Of a DNA stretch of 64,000 nt, positions 13,601 through 28,600 are shown piece by piece. The DNA is from Lineus longissimus. Lineage: Eukaryota; Nemertea; Pilidiophora; Heteronemertea; Lineidae. The position numbers and the translations under genes are program-made. The stretch's first letter is position 1, and each line of letters begins with the position of its first letter. Location: contig NC_088311.1 of NCBI RefSeq assembly GCF_910592395.1, positions 9,548,501-9,612,500 on the forward strand, read 5' to 3'. The notes under the pieces are model-generated. The model made no database searches and was not told the DNA's origin. It saw only the letters and a program-made list of their open reading frames with translations.

Positions 13601-16600
13601 TACTGCTTGCCATAATGGACCCAGTAATCTTCTAAACTTGTGATAATTTAATCCTTCTAATTTTGTTGTAGTCGAATTTAATTTTTTTATGGTCTGGTAA
13701 GAACATTTCTCATTCACTCTCTCAGCCAGTTCCTAGCGAATCTCACTGTTGTTGTTGAAAAAGCGCCCCCCCCCCCCCACACACACATACTTAAAGTAAT
13801 GTTGCATTCTAATTCTAATTCTAATTTATTTTTTTATTTTGTCATGAAATAAAGCATGGTTTTGAACCATCTGAGTAAGGGAAATTTTCTTTGAACAATT
13901 CTGCGCGAAAGCTGGTCGCTCTATTACAAGATAGGATTCCGAGAGATCTGAATGAGTCAAGGCCAATTTTCATCTAACACATACCATTAATCATGTCCTG
14001 TACTCAATCTCAAATCTACAATATCCTTGAAAATCCATCCAATCCATCAAACCAATGCTGATCCAGCTAATCAAAGACAATACACCAGCTGACTAGTGAT
14101 AAAATACCCATGCCTGAAATTCAATAACAAAGTGTTGTTAGAGGATGAAAGTGCCACTCGCAACGTGGAGAAGATGGATGATGAGTTTTTGTCAAAGATC
14201 CACGCGCTACCTGCAGCTAACATGGACTAATAGAGTGGCCATTACCTGAAGATGTGACAAGCCCAAATGACTTTAAAACGCTGACTAGGACACAGAAGCG
14301 CCGAAAGCACGCCAAGCTTTCACAACGTGCCAATAGTTCTACATCGTATTTTGATAGCACTAATTCTCCCATCAGGCTTCAACTTCAAAATAAAGGCTAG
14401 CCTCAGGGGGAGACAGAGAGTGATCTTTCATCTTTTTCTTTCAGTGTTGTCCTTCAAAGCCGGGGCCACAATTACCAGAAAAAATTCATGTGGTGGTACT
14501 AATGGACTGTGGTTGTTGTTTTTTACCGTTGATGGACCGCCGGTACTCGATATTTGCATTAAAGAACCGGAAAATAACTGATCATGTTTCACACTTTCAA
14601 TAATCTCCGTGAACGCCGGAACCTCAGAATCTGCAAAGCAAATTTCACCATTTCCAGTTTTTCATCTAACCGAGCAGGTGCTGTGAAAACACCTTTATAG
14701 CCAGCAAAGTTCACATACGAGGACGGGTTAGCTCTAAATTTCAGTGATGAAAAGCTGATTTCGCCGAACATGCCGAAGACAGATCATCCAATTTCAAGAT
14801 GTTTTTGATTTTTCACCTCAGAGACATTCGAGGCTTATGATTTTATCAATATCAACCGTTGGCAATGCGCTGATGATATTGAGATGAAAAATTGTAACAC
14901 TGAGCAATAACGTCATCTCTCAAAGGGAAGGCAGAGCGAAATTGGAATTTTTTAACCAAGATGCTCTAAATCAAATGGTTTGATTACGATAAAATAGGAT
15001 GTTTGTCCTCGAGAAAGGCAATTTCCTGATGATTGCAGTTTTTTTTGTAACTGTTTGTGCAATAAAATATTGTAACATGGAATTTATTTTCATGGATTCG
15101 AAAAGTTCTGCGGTATTTTACCTACGGTACTTGTAGTGATGGCATGTTAATTCTGCAAAATCAAAAGCTTCAACATCAAAGGCCTACTCATGCCGTTCAA
15201 TCGAAAATCTGTAAGTTGCTCTAGAGTTTGAAAATTTCCGGTTGTGAAAATACGAACTGATTACACATTTCAAAAAAGTTCAAGCAAATCTGCGTGCATA
15301 TGATAACGGCGCTTCGGAAATTTTTCATATCATTTACCTCAGTCACAGGAAAACTCAATAAACACGAACGGGCGTGAAATTGTCGGAAAACTTACTTTTG
15401 TCTATATTGTAATACATGCAAACGGTTCAAGCCTGTGTAACAGCAATGATTCATATTTCGTTTTTGATATGATATTTCAAAACTGCCCAATGTTGCACTT
15501 AAATCTTATGTCTATCGGTTGTAATGAGACTAATCGAGGTAAAAGTTGGGTACCAACGCTAAGGCAATATCGCCAGGACTTAGTGTTTAATATTGTTGTT
15601 GTGGTCATGATCGTCCCGTGAATGAAATCCGATTAACGTTTTTTCTCATTTGCCTCAGTGACCACACCAAAACTGACCGGTGGTGACAGGACGCAATTAT
15701 CAACAGTTCAAAGTGTTTTGACAGCAAACACATCGCTAGGATGTTGACTCGATACAAAGAAAGAAAACCAACCTCTCACAGCACGCTATCATACAGCACC
15801 TCCGGTTTATTCATCCCACGCTTCTGTAGAGGCGGCTAAGGTATTCCTTAGCCCGAGGCTGAATAATTATTGTGACGTGACCTCACAATGGACTCCATAC
15901 TAATATTGTCAGAGTCTTTGTCATTGTTTTGGCACGGATCCGGGTTTATTGGATTTTACTTAAGTTTCACCTCATCTCAAGACAACACTGGGACGGAGGT
16001 ATAACAAATGCATCCGACTAGCTTCTTCCGAAACCAATAGAATGATATCTTTTTTAAGGAAGTGTAAAGGTTCAAGTGTGAATTCATACTATTATTATAC
16101 GTGCACCATCAATTTCAACATCAGGATTCAATATTTTGCTAACATTTGAATTTAGGTACCTGCTATTTGAGCATCATAGATCATATTCTATTATTCATAT
16201 TTGAGTGCTGAAGAGGGATCAGCCAGGTTTTCCAATTACTTTCATAGATGAAGCTTCTTAAATTGAAACCAGGTGACAGCCCCTGGAAACATCAAAGAGC
16301 CGTTGGTCTTGATATTTGATGCCATCAACTTATTTCAATTGGTCGCTCTTGCTGTGCTGAGCGGGATTGCCTCAGGTGTATTGTGACACCCTGCGCCAAT
16401 ATGACCTGCGGCGTGGCACTGGGGGCAAATGGCAGGTGCGATGTTGGTAAATGTCTACGTGTCGTACGTGGAACATTTTTATTCAAATAGCTCGACGAAA
16501 TCAAGGTGTATTAATCTGCGGAGGGGAATTCTGGACACTATTGCATGTGCATGTGCCCATGAGCGTACGCGGACAATGAGAGATAGGAGTAAGGGTAGGA

Positions 16601-19600
16601 AACTCACTTCGTCTCATTTTCCAGTGACGAAGGTCGCATATGATGAGGAGATAAAATTCATAATCGCCATATTTACTTATGCATTTTCTTCCAAATGTCT
16701 TAATATATGGACAATACGGTGGGCAATAACTATTTTTTAAAACGAAGCATGATGTAACAGAGGCCTTAATTTGGGGACTTAATAATATACAGTAACTGGA
16801 ACATGTACATGTATGCTATAAGTTGCTTTGTGACAAACAGCCAAAATCCCAGCTACTGTAAAAGGTCAACTGCTTATGATGACCAAAGACAGCTCTGATC
16901 TCTTGGGACGGACATGTCTCTCCAGGGGCAGTCAGCCTCAGGCATTGAGAGTGGACGCATAGCCCAACTGTAGTACGTAACCCACTTAATCAAATCATTC
17001 TGGCGCACGTTATTAATTCTGAAGATTTCATCAGATCCCTGCTGGATACTTCTCATCCGATTCTTTACAGATTGAATTAAGCATTGTTTGTGACCAGTGC
17101 GGAATACGAACCTGGCTCGGCGCGCTCGAGGCTAGATGACAGAATGCATCAGCTATCATTTGGGGTCAGTTAATTTGAACGAGCATGTTTGCAAGCATTG
17201 ATGAAGAAATCCATTGCATCATAAGAAATATTTAATTACTCCTAAGTAATAACTTCACTAACAGCTGCTCATGCAAAACCTAAGGTAAGGTAAACTGCTA
17301 ATTTTCGAGGCAGCACATAATACATGGAAAAATGTGATAATGAGCAGGAAAGGTGACAATTTTCCCTTCAAAATACGTGTCATTAAAGCCAGGTTAAGCC
17401 TGAGGTTACGTAGTTAAATAAATAAATAAATGATAAACATCAAACTTTGTGATCATAAACAACTGATGAGTAAATAGTAGGTCCAGTGGAAGGAACTTGG
17501 ATACCAGTCCAAAAAAATGCCACAAGCTCACGGTTGACTTTCTTTCGCAAGTGACGCCATTCTCATGTTATTGGCGGTTCCATCATGTCATGTAATTTGG
17601 TGGCCCATTACGCCAACAGTAATGAGAAATAGCAAGTTCCCGAGGACAGTATTGCGTGAGGCTGTGCATTGCGTATACCGCAGTTGGGGAAGCCATTTAA
17701 TAAGAGTGGAAAACATGCCACACTTTCATATTGTGCTGATATGATCGAAGAAGTGAAGTTATCAACCTTGATAGGTAAGACTCGCCACAACCTGGACAAC
17801 TTTCACAACTTCACTATTATATTACGTGTCTTGAATGAAATAAGAATTTAAACAGTTTTTTTTCGGCAGCCCTAAATAATTAAATTAGACTGAGATTAAG
17901 TCTCACTACTTAAATTTACCAATTCATCAAGCCATTTAGTTTCTTCAAAGGATGGTGAATCCAGGATTATTTCTCATTTCTTAATGTTTTTAAGTAGATT
18001 GCGTAGAGACGCTGGTCGTCTCGGTTAGTACTAATAGAGGAACATGTATAATTAGGGCTGACGTCTTCTCTTCCCAAATGTCAACCAGTCAGGCTGTCAG
18101 ATTTGGTACTTTGGATGATTATCCTGATTATGGCAAATTGCCTTCAGACGGTGGGTAACTCAGACTAGGCGGTAATTTCACCACTTCCTTATTAGCATCT
18201 TGCCTAGAGATCTGAGCGCAATGCTGTCAGCCTCACAGCTAGAACAGTATGACAAAGTCTTTTTTCTTGCTTCCCTTTGTGACGAGGTAAGTGAGAAAGC
18301 CTTCATCTACTAACTTGTTCTCTACATTAAAATGCCTATTTAATAAGTATCTTGCATTCTTTTTTTCTGATTTGACTTAAGGTAATTCCTCATCTTATAT
18401 ATTTTTATCAGGCCCCGACCCCTCCTTGATTCCACCAGTACCGTAGAGTAGAACATCTCTATAAAGGACACCCTCGGGACTAGAGAGGTCAATTGAATGG
18501 CAACAACCAACTAGGGACCAAAACTAGTGTCCTTGAGAGATAGGGTCTTTATTAGAGAGGTGTCCGCTAAGGGAGGTTGTACTGTATTAGAACAATAATG
18601 CGCCCCTTAAATCTCTCATGTTTCTAAATCTTTGACCTATGATTACCTTTCGTCTGCGTACGGAAGGATGGGCATGTCTTACGGCAGATATACGTGATAA
18701 GACAAATGACAATCAAATAAGTCGCGGTTAATGGACCAAATGGATGTTTTGCCTCTGGATAGTCGATTATGGATAGAATAACGGTCAGAGACTAAGGCTT
18801 ATTCTATTTTAGGCTTGTTTTTGTAGTCGTGTTTCTTTCACATGGTTAACCCACATGATCAGTCTTCTGGCCAAACTAGTCGGCTGCCTGTAGACACAAA
18901 GCATTTGCCTTTTTTTTCTGAGGAAGGGAACATACATTGATAGAAGATACAATTCATGGTAGATTACTAAAATCCTTCTCGTGTGAACAGCAGGATATTG
19001 CATGACCAACGTGTATGACTGACTAATGAAATATGCAGCCATGACGATTTGAATTATATAGCAAAAAAAACAGTATGTGCTTAAAATTCAATTTGCGGAA
19101 ATAACAATTCTCATGCTGTTTCTGTCGGTGAAGAAGAACTAGATGTTTGCCATTAAAGTTTGACCATAGGTACCACCATTTTGGCCAGAACTTGAAATCC
19201 TAAAGCAATTAGAACTATTTCAAAACGTTGTGAATGCTCATTTCAAAAGGGCTAGAGTCTGTTCTTTGTTTTCGAGGAACAGCCTCTCGGGTTTTAAATG
19301 AGCATTCAATTCATTTGGAAACAGTTTTAATTGCTTTAGGATTTTGAGGTCTGGCAAAAAATGGCGGTACCTGTGGTCAACCCTTAAAACACAGCATCTA
19401 ACACATTATATGAGAAGAATATACATTTAATACATTCATGGAACACCAGCACTAGCTCTTACAAAAAAACAGCAACATCATTTTTGTTTCCTTCCAACAA
19501 TCATGACCCTACACATAAATTCATACCCAGCTGGTTACGCTGGATACACCGAGTTCCGTTCATTTCCAAAGTGTTGTCCACTGACAGTCAATCCCTCGTG

Positions 19601-22600
19601 ATCTCTCCATGCGCTATTACAAAAGCCAGGTGCAGTCATCCATTTTTGATGACATTATTGAAATATTGCAATCATCTTGGTCACTCTCTTCAAACAATAA
19701 CCTAGTACGGATGATTCACAAATAATTATGGTCATTTTTTCCAGCTTCGTCAGTGTGTGACTTTACACTCGAGTAAATCCACTTCTTAACATGGTCACAG
19801 AAAAACTGAGGTTTGCTTTATTGTCCGGAATTGCTGAAATTGATTTGTCATAACCAAAGATAGCCCCTGGGGATCACAAATTGATTAACACAGATAGACA
19901 GGCTACGAAATCGTAATCTTGAATAACACTAAGAATACGCTTACATGGTATAGAAACAAATGGGCAGCTACATGTATCAATTGTGGTAATTTATCAAAAT
20001 AATATTCCAGTGCCCAGTTGCTTAATAGTTGTTAGCAGTAACGTTTCTCCTAACGCTACTATGTATCTTATGCCATTAACTGAAGAAGACAATATCTTAG
20101 CAGAGCTAACGCTGGAGTTCCACGTCGGCTCTAATGCCAAGTGAGCAACTGTGGGCCTTGGCCTGCAGTTTTGCTCTTCAGACTCTCATGGTTCTGAAAA
20201 TATTCCTGTCTTTCGTCCTGGACAGAAACTAGCTTTTTAATATCGAGCAACCTGGTGAGTCCTGATTTGTTCCGAATTCAAACGACCTTCGAACATTTTC
20301 GTTGTTGGAAATAGCACAGTAACGTACTGCTGTGCTGCGTTCTACCAAAAGAATATGTGCAGACATAAATGCATCTAATCCATCACCCTTGCCTTAAATT
20401 AACAATCACATGGTAATGTGGTACATCTTTATTCGCATTACTTTAATTGATCGGAAATGTCAATTAAGTCAAGATTGAATTATCTTTCTCTCCTGGGGTA
20501 TTGAGACCTTGTAGCCACAATTATGTACCTTGTGGGACTACATGGCATTGGGTCATCGATCATTTCAGCCTTTAATCGAACCTGAAATGGAGGCCTCTTG
20601 ATATCATCATTTTGGAATCGCTTTTAGATAGGAAGCCATTTCGTTAAACGGAGGTCGAGATGCAAACTTTGCGCCTGGTATCATTAAACTGGGAAATTTG
20701 ATTTGTTATATACCACACTGGTACTGTGCACACTTTCGGACAGAGCCCAAGCCTTTATGTAGGGGTATTCCTCTACTGCCATTACCTTATACATTGTGCA
20801 TGTGCTTATCGTACCAAACTTTAAATACAAGAAGGCGTACGTTTTGTAACTAAGGTTATCCAAAGTCACTAATATTTGGGGAATGTATATCAAGCGCTGA
20901 TGAAACTCTGAGTCTAACTTCTCCGCCTGTTCTTAGTTCTCTTTATTTTATTAGAGGAAAGGGACAATTATTATAAGAAACCCTTAGTAATTGATTGCTC
21001 TGTAAGTAGAGGAAACAATGCAGTTTTAAGTCTTCCATTAGAATCACAATCAGAAAACCAGGAATACCTGATAGCAAGAAGCCTTTCATAATATGGTGCT
21101 TGATAATGCCCTGATTGAAATGGAGGCTAAATTGATATATTGACTTTCAGAATAGGGCCGAAAGGTTCAGTTTTATCACTCAGAGGTTAATGATCAGACC
21201 AACGACTTTCATGATATCTACCAAAATGACGTACCAGCTTGAGCAATTTAAGCATAATCATAAGCGCCACCATTGCAGCGGTCAATGTAGACAATGACCT
21301 CCCCCCCGAAGCTCTGAATCTTGCAAACGTATTCTTGCTGTACAAAACCTCAGTTACACAGCAATGACATATCGATCGTTTTCGGAAGTAATTTAACTGT
21401 ATTTTAATGACTTGTAATTTGGAGTGATTTACGTGCCGCATCCATCACTGGAAACATCATGATTGGAAAACATCATTTTAAAAGCCAAGGTATTATGGAG
21501 GGATTTATTGTGAAGCTGGCACAAAATGGCCACCAATGAAGTTGACACACACGTACACTAATACAATGCAACATACATGACACTCTAGGATCAGTAGGGT
21601 CAAAGTGTGACGCACTTGTTCCAGGAGTCAGTCGGAAAATAAAGTTGGAGAAAGGACCTTGGAGATGTACAGAGGTCTGGAAACTGAGCTACATGTAGTA
21701 TGGAATTATTGAATTGAATATGTCTGATAGAAGTACGATATCGTCGAGCCCCACACTTGGCTGCAGTAGCTTTGTACGAGCATTGAGCAAGACAGAACAG
21801 GGCGTGAGCTTCGAGCTGTTTGGTGAATAAACCTAGTAAAACGAGTAATTGTTAAGGACGAGATCGACATGGCCTCAACAGGAGTACATCTGAAATATTC
21901 GACACCAAAACACCGCCCGATTTATAGACAGACGAGAAAGTAACTGGTCATAACATTTTAAAACGGCACAGAACTGTGCCATTCAGATAACTTAAGGTGG
22001 TGCGTCATGCAATTAGCATGTTACCACCTGAGAAGTACTGCAATTAAGGAAGTCATGAAAAAGTCATTTGAACAAAGCCAGGAAAACTGGTGATATCCTC
22101 TAAAAAGGCAGGGATCAGTGAGCAGGCCCCGAGGAATTCACACAGGAACTGAAAAGAATAGACGCTCAGAGATCAATGGGGAAATAAATGACACTGGACA
22201 GGCTGATGGATGGCCAAGAGGCCCAATGGGAGTCGGGAAATGGTCACTTTAGATGGGGAGCTCTGATGTGGTGACCCTGAGTAGTCAAGGGTAGCGAGCT
22301 GTGACAGGCAACAAGGGATGGGTCGTGCCAGAGGGTTAGTCAGGGCCACTTGCCATGACTATCACCGCTATTTTGTTACAGTAGAACCTCTGTATTAAGG
22401 ACACCCTTGGGACTGAGAAGTGCTGTCCTTAATAGAGAGGTGTCCTGATTAGAGAGGTCAAACTAAATGGAAACAACCAATTTGGGAGCAAAACTAGTGT
22501 CCTTAATAGAGAGGTTGTCCTCAATAGAGAGGTGTCTGCTAAGGGAGGTTCCACTGTATTTCTATACAAAACACAATGCTGTGTATGGACAAGATTTTAA

Positions 22601-25600
22601 AGACAATGTGCCATGTAAGGTAAAATAAGGAAAACAACTCATCTTCTTGTAGTACATTCGCAATCCTCGAATAGATTACAATGGCAGCTGCTACCCTACG
22701 AATATCAAGATGAATGTTGGACTTACCACGGTTGAATTCAGCAATATCATCATTCCTTTGGAATATTCGGATGCACTGGAATTTCGTTTCACTGCAAGAA
22801 TAGAAACAACAATGCTTAAGACCAAATTACACAAGCAGATTCCCATGAAATTGTTGCAACATAAAACCTGAAAAGTGATAAAGAAATCTATTAAAACACT
22901 TGTCTCTAAGTTGTCGCGGGCTGGTGCATGCAAACTGCAATGCACCATATTGCGTGGAAAGGAATGCCTGTGCTACACACCGGTCCGAGCGGTTCGCCTT
23001 ATCGTAGTTTTAGGAGATTCTGATATTTAGAGATGATTGCATAGCTCTCTATCATCACAATCAACAGGACGACTTATGATGGCTTAATGGCTTAAACCAT
23101 CAAAAGTGCGCCTTCGCCATTGCCTTCTGTTTTTAGTAACACATATTCATCAACTCTTAACCAAGACCAGCTGCAGCACCATCTCGCTTCACTGCGTCAC
23201 GTGTCCTGCCCCTTCTCTTCTAGCCACCAACTTTTCTGGGTGCCAGTTTAGCAGCTTCTCGAGAATCTGTCTTCGGATGCTTCCGGTTGGTTAGTTATTC
23301 TCCTAATGTCATGTTGGAACCATCTGACCTCGAGAACCCCAACAAGACTAAAGGAAGGCTCTAGCCATACCGACAATCCGATTACGAGCTCAGAAACTCC
23401 TCATCAAAGACTACGAAGATCAAGGAAGCCTTACATCTCGGACAAGGCTTTGATGAGTCGTTTCTCCTGTTGCTGGCAAGATGTGAAGCATAATTTTCCA
23501 TTCCCCTTTTCTGTTGCAAGATTATTTAAGGCATCAAGTAAGACAGTGGTGAACCAAAGTCTCTTGGAGCTGGATTTGTGACATTTTGAAAGTTAGCGAA
23601 ATTTTTAATATTGCAGTCATTTTATGTTTATTGCAAATACAGACGTAGAAAGCTCTCGATTTCGAAGTCAGAAATCTAGATTATTTTCTTACACTATTCG
23701 TAGTTAAGACTTTATTCTGGTTCGTGTACATGTGCATGTACAGTCGTTACCAGATACTTGACGATGCTTAGTCTTGAAGTTATTTAATCATTTGTGACCC
23801 GTTACAGCAAAACCAAGCGGATGTCGCACAGAAGAGTCTGAAGAACTAATTCAAATGAATCTTGGTCATCATATTCTTGATTTCTTGCCACGTTACCTGA
23901 CATTTGTGAGAAGAAACAATCAAGTAATTGTGTCAACGTCTTTTAGACTATACGCGATTCAGGACGACTGATATCATCATCATAGTGATAGATCTGACTT
24001 TCAAAATGCTATTCAACTTTTTAATATAATTATCAAACTTAGAATTAAATAACTTTATCCACAAAGCCTTAACGGATGTTGCTTTGATAAAGAAAATTGA
24101 TAAATGGGTGCATTATCTTTCAACAACTGAGAAAAGCGTTATTACATTAGGCCATCAAACAAGAATCCGAAATATCTAAAGCAATTAAACTGATGGAAGC
24201 TAATGGTATAATGGAACTGTATAAATACTATATGAATGGTGGGTTTCTTTTATCATAAGCTGGCAGTTTCAAAAGTTGAAATGTTTTAATTCAACCGACA
24301 TTGCTTTCTCTGATAAGATAGTTTATATCAATAGTTTCAACACGTTCTATGATTAAATATATTGCATATAGTGTAACACATCGTACAAAGTAACACACAC
24401 AATCACATACATGCAAGTTCGAGTTCTTACGCTAAGTAAGTAAGTATTCTGAAGTCATTGCTAAGATCTTTAACTACCTTATATTGGTGTAGGAAATTAT
24501 TCTAACGCGTAAGCAGTTCTGAAGATATTAGTGTTTTTAATAAAGGATAAAGTCTCACATTAGCTGATTGGTACCGATGAAACTGCTGATAAAATGTTTG
24601 GTTTGTGAAGCCATGCAGGAAAGATAATATTATTTCTTCTATCAGCTACATTTAAGCTTCTTAGGAAAGGTATGACAATAGCATTGCGCAAAGAGAAGTT
24701 TTGGATGTTGCAGTAATTCATTTTGATAATAATTTTGTAATCTCATTTATAGACTCTGAAAAGTCTCTCTTTAACACTTAGACTAGGGCGATGATTGATT
24801 ATCTATTCACGCTCGTAATGTAAAAAAATACAATTTACTTTTATAATTAAGAACGACACAGCTAGATTTAATCTGTACATGTAGTTCCCAAACTGTGAAA
24901 CTGTGAAACTTGGTACCTGGACACCGCTGTCTGGACAAGAGGGTCCTGCCTATAGTCCCCTTTTAACACGTTTGCGATTGAGCCCCTCATGATAAAAATC
25001 ACGGACGGGAAAATTTCCAGTTGTACAGTAAAACAGTGGAGTTGCAAGCTGCTAATCGCCTGACTAATTAAGCCCAAGATGATTCTCTTCTCAAAGCTCA
25101 CTGTCACTCTATCATAAAGGACCCGAGTGAGCCAAAGCTCTTTACTCCATCCATCAACTCGCCAAAGCCTTCCTCGCCGAAGCTCCATCAAACATCACAC
25201 AGGTAATACCAACGTTATCGCAGGAGCTAAACCCTACAAGAAGCCCGTCAAAGATGATCATCCCGGCATCAAAGTGAGGGGACAGGTCTGCGGAATCATC
25301 GTTCGCATCAGAATGTGGCATTATCTTTTGTACTTGTTCGCTTGACTGGTTTCTGTAGCTTTATTACACCTCTGATTGCCGTTGATGACATTTTGTTCCA
25401 ACATCGAAGGATTCCTTCACCCTGACTCAGCCAGAGAAGAAAGCACTGATTATTATTCTGATTGGTATCAGCGTAAAGAAGAATTTATCAGAACCTAACA
25501 AATCTCACTGCTTTTGCTATTGTATTCTATAAGTTTCATTCTATGATTTACTTTCCTTAAAGTATATATTGACTACATGCTCGTTGATGAGTGCTCTAAC

Positions 25601-28600
25601 CATATAATAAAAAAACATTTTAATTGGTCTCAGGATCAAGTACACAGAAGGCGTTATCGTGTCCATTCTTTAACACGTGTTGACAGCGCCACTTTAGACA
25701 GTCATTTCAATTGTTTTCATGATCAAGTACATTAAAAGGTATTATTGCGCCCATTCAGTAACACTGGGAGACAGCACCACGCCAGGCAATCAGTTGGAAT
25801 GTTTTCATTAAGTGTATTGACAGTGTTTTGTTGTCAATGACGGCATTAACAAGGTCCAGTAACGATCGATGTAGGCAATTGTGCTGAATACAATAACATT
25901 GTTATGAATACAACAATATCACTATCCTAACCATTGATTTCTCGTGCAATCTAGTGAAATATTAACGATTGGTCAATACCTTTGACAATAGCAACAATCA
26001 GGGAATCAACACAATAAAGAAAAGGCAATCAACACAATGAGAAACAATGGAATGTTGATAAAACATTGAGTTGGGGACGTGTAGGTAAAGAGAGCTTTGG
26101 TACATGTATTTAGTTATCTTTGGGCAGCCAACGGATCGTGATATACCTTTTTTCTTTCGAAGGCCTCATTGATGAAGAATTTACTTTGTAAAAATAAAAC
26201 GGGCAGCAGCCACTGTGCGCACCGAGATCATTTTGTCCCAGTTGACCTCTGTGAATTAAACAACCAAAAAATTGATTACATCAAAATGCCGGATGACCGA
26301 ATATTTTATTGTGATGACAGAATGATATCTTGGTGGCAATCATTGGATTAGCAGTGGTGTAATGAAAGAACTTTTCTTGTTTTCAGACTTTGCCTCCTAG
26401 TGACTAAAACGCGTACGCATTTACTTCTTCTGGTAGTCCAGTTCCGTCATCAATGTGCAAGCATCGTCACCAGTAAATTCCGACAATGATATAACCGGCT
26501 AGTCTTTCATGGCATTCCATAACAGTCAACTATAGTAGCCGCGAGCTCTTTCGACCAGCTATTGACAATGTGTCAAAACAAATTGTTGATATTTAATGTT
26601 GCTGTCAATATCTCATGTCATGACCGGTTTATCGAACCTGATTATTGTCGATCTAACTATGGGCAAGGGATATGCCAACATGTTTACTTATCAGGGTAGC
26701 TTGGACGTTGTGCTTGGCATAAAATGTATCCCTGACACGTTTATTTGTTTCTACCAATCGCAAGTCTAAAAGGTTACCTGTCAATACAGTTGACGTTTTA
26801 CAATTTTCAATCTGTCGATGTCGCTTAAGACAAAAACACATACGCGATTGAGACATGTTAGAGTAGAGGGAACGCTACCCATGCTGCAAACGAACCACGA
26901 AATCATGACGAATTCTAACATATCCCAGTTTCTGCACACCATCTGCCACACCAATGAGTTTTTTCTAAAAATTTGTTTCATTTCTTTCCTAACATTTTAT
27001 CGAATCAATAGCGTTTTGTTACACTGAGGATTGTACGATGATCAAGTGTGGCAGTTTTTTTCCGACGACTTTACTTTCAAATAGAAAAAAAGGAACGACA
27101 AGAAAGTGAAAATGTATTCTGTGCTGCAGCAGGATCTTCAGTCATGTAACCTAAAGGTGAAGCTGTCAAGCCACCTCCTCCCGGACTCATCCATCAGACT
27201 GCATTGTCATCTAAAAGATGGAAAATCCATAAATTGAAACTATTTCAAATGTGCTCACCGCTCCAGAATGGCTTCGAGTGTGAATATTGATTTTGTAAAT
27301 GTGTGCATGACCCCTGGGTGTTAATATATGCTGCATCCCAGGTCCCTTGGGTATGAGATGATCTACTGCATGGTTAGGTTACGGACCATCTCAAAATTAC
27401 GTTGAAGACAAAAGTAGCAATTTTTCACTAGGCAGAATAAGGGTTGCCCATTTCAGGGTCAAGATTTTATTTCTGCTGTCTTTATTTGAAGACTTGTTAG
27501 TAAATTTGGCTCAAACAAGTGTGTTTTGTTCAAGAACAGTCAAATGATATGACAAGTTTAGTCATTTTTTAAGTGCTCATCTTAGTATTGGGTTTGGCAT
27601 TATCATCATCGAATAAAGTTTCCGTGAATGGGAGGTTTTATATTCTATATCTAAATAAAATTAAGATAGATAGGAAAATTTGAAAAGAATTAAGTATTAA
27701 AATCTCACTTTTGAGTTTGGGGAACGGGCAACGACAGAAGTGAAAGAGATCACTTAATAATTAGCTTCGAAGTATTTTTGAGATGATCCCTTATTTTCTG
27801 TCTTCCAAAGTAATCTGTTGTGCAAGGTGATCATGTTTTACTATCATTGACTGTGGAAATGATTGATGCGATCCATGAGGTAGAATGATACTGCATTTTT
27901 GCATGCTTTGGACCATATCATTTTGAACAAAACGGACTAAAAAGATATTTTAAGATGCTGTGGTATGATGGATTATGAAGACAAAAACACTTTAAATTCA
28001 CTTTGATATTAATTCCCATCGGTGCTGCTGCCATTAAGTTTTTTTCATATAGTTTAATGCCATCGAAGGGTTCGTTTAACCAATCGGTTTTATGATGAAT
28101 ATGAAATATTAGGTCGCTATTCAGTTATTTCTATCAAGAAAAAGTAAAATTAGTAAGATAGCATAGCTATTTATACGTTGATTTTCGATAAATTACAATT
28201 ATGCCAACTACTTTTTGACTGTCAGTATAGTTAGACCCCAACTGAACCAACTTCCCTAACGATGCACAGATCTATTTTGTCGAAGCCCCTAAACACTAGG
28301 TTGCATCGGCGTCAAGTTTATTTAAGAAGCTACGATAACCTGTAACGGTCAATGCGTCTCTGGCACGATAGCTACTGTGGGCGTTTGACTCTAGGTAGTC
28401 CTCATTGCCTAACTTTCCTCACTCCACCCTGTTATTTAAAATAGGTAGGCCTATTAGCTACAAGTTGGGCACGAACATATTGCAATGTAGCACTACAATG
28501 AATGAGCAGCTCATTTCAGAGCCCATTTGCTCAATCGGCGTTAAAGACAAACGCCAGCTATAACTAATATAGTTGTTATCTCCTTAATAAATTTCATTCA

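Larger units (their letters stand above)
2529..22726 (-). other. 20.2-kb intron E9-E10
   Basis: The longest intron. It carries SINE, LINE and MITE fragments (listed separately), two microsatellites and poly-C runs. The stretches 4.7-9.9 kb, 10.8-12.5 kb and 12.8-18.4 kb are unique AT-rich sequence with no gene or strong repeat that I could recognise. The ORFs in it are short, lack family motifs and lack flanking splice sites in a coherent phase. Confidence 0.8.

Noticed and set aside
23106-23581. Two plus-strand ORFs in a slightly GC-richer segment
   Set aside because: Frames are broken by stops, no family recognised, and no coherent splice sites. Could be an old repeat but I cannot support a call.
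24868-25345. Overlapping ORFs on both strands in a GC-richer segment
   Set aside because: No domain and no motif of the surrounding gene; base composition alone is not enough.
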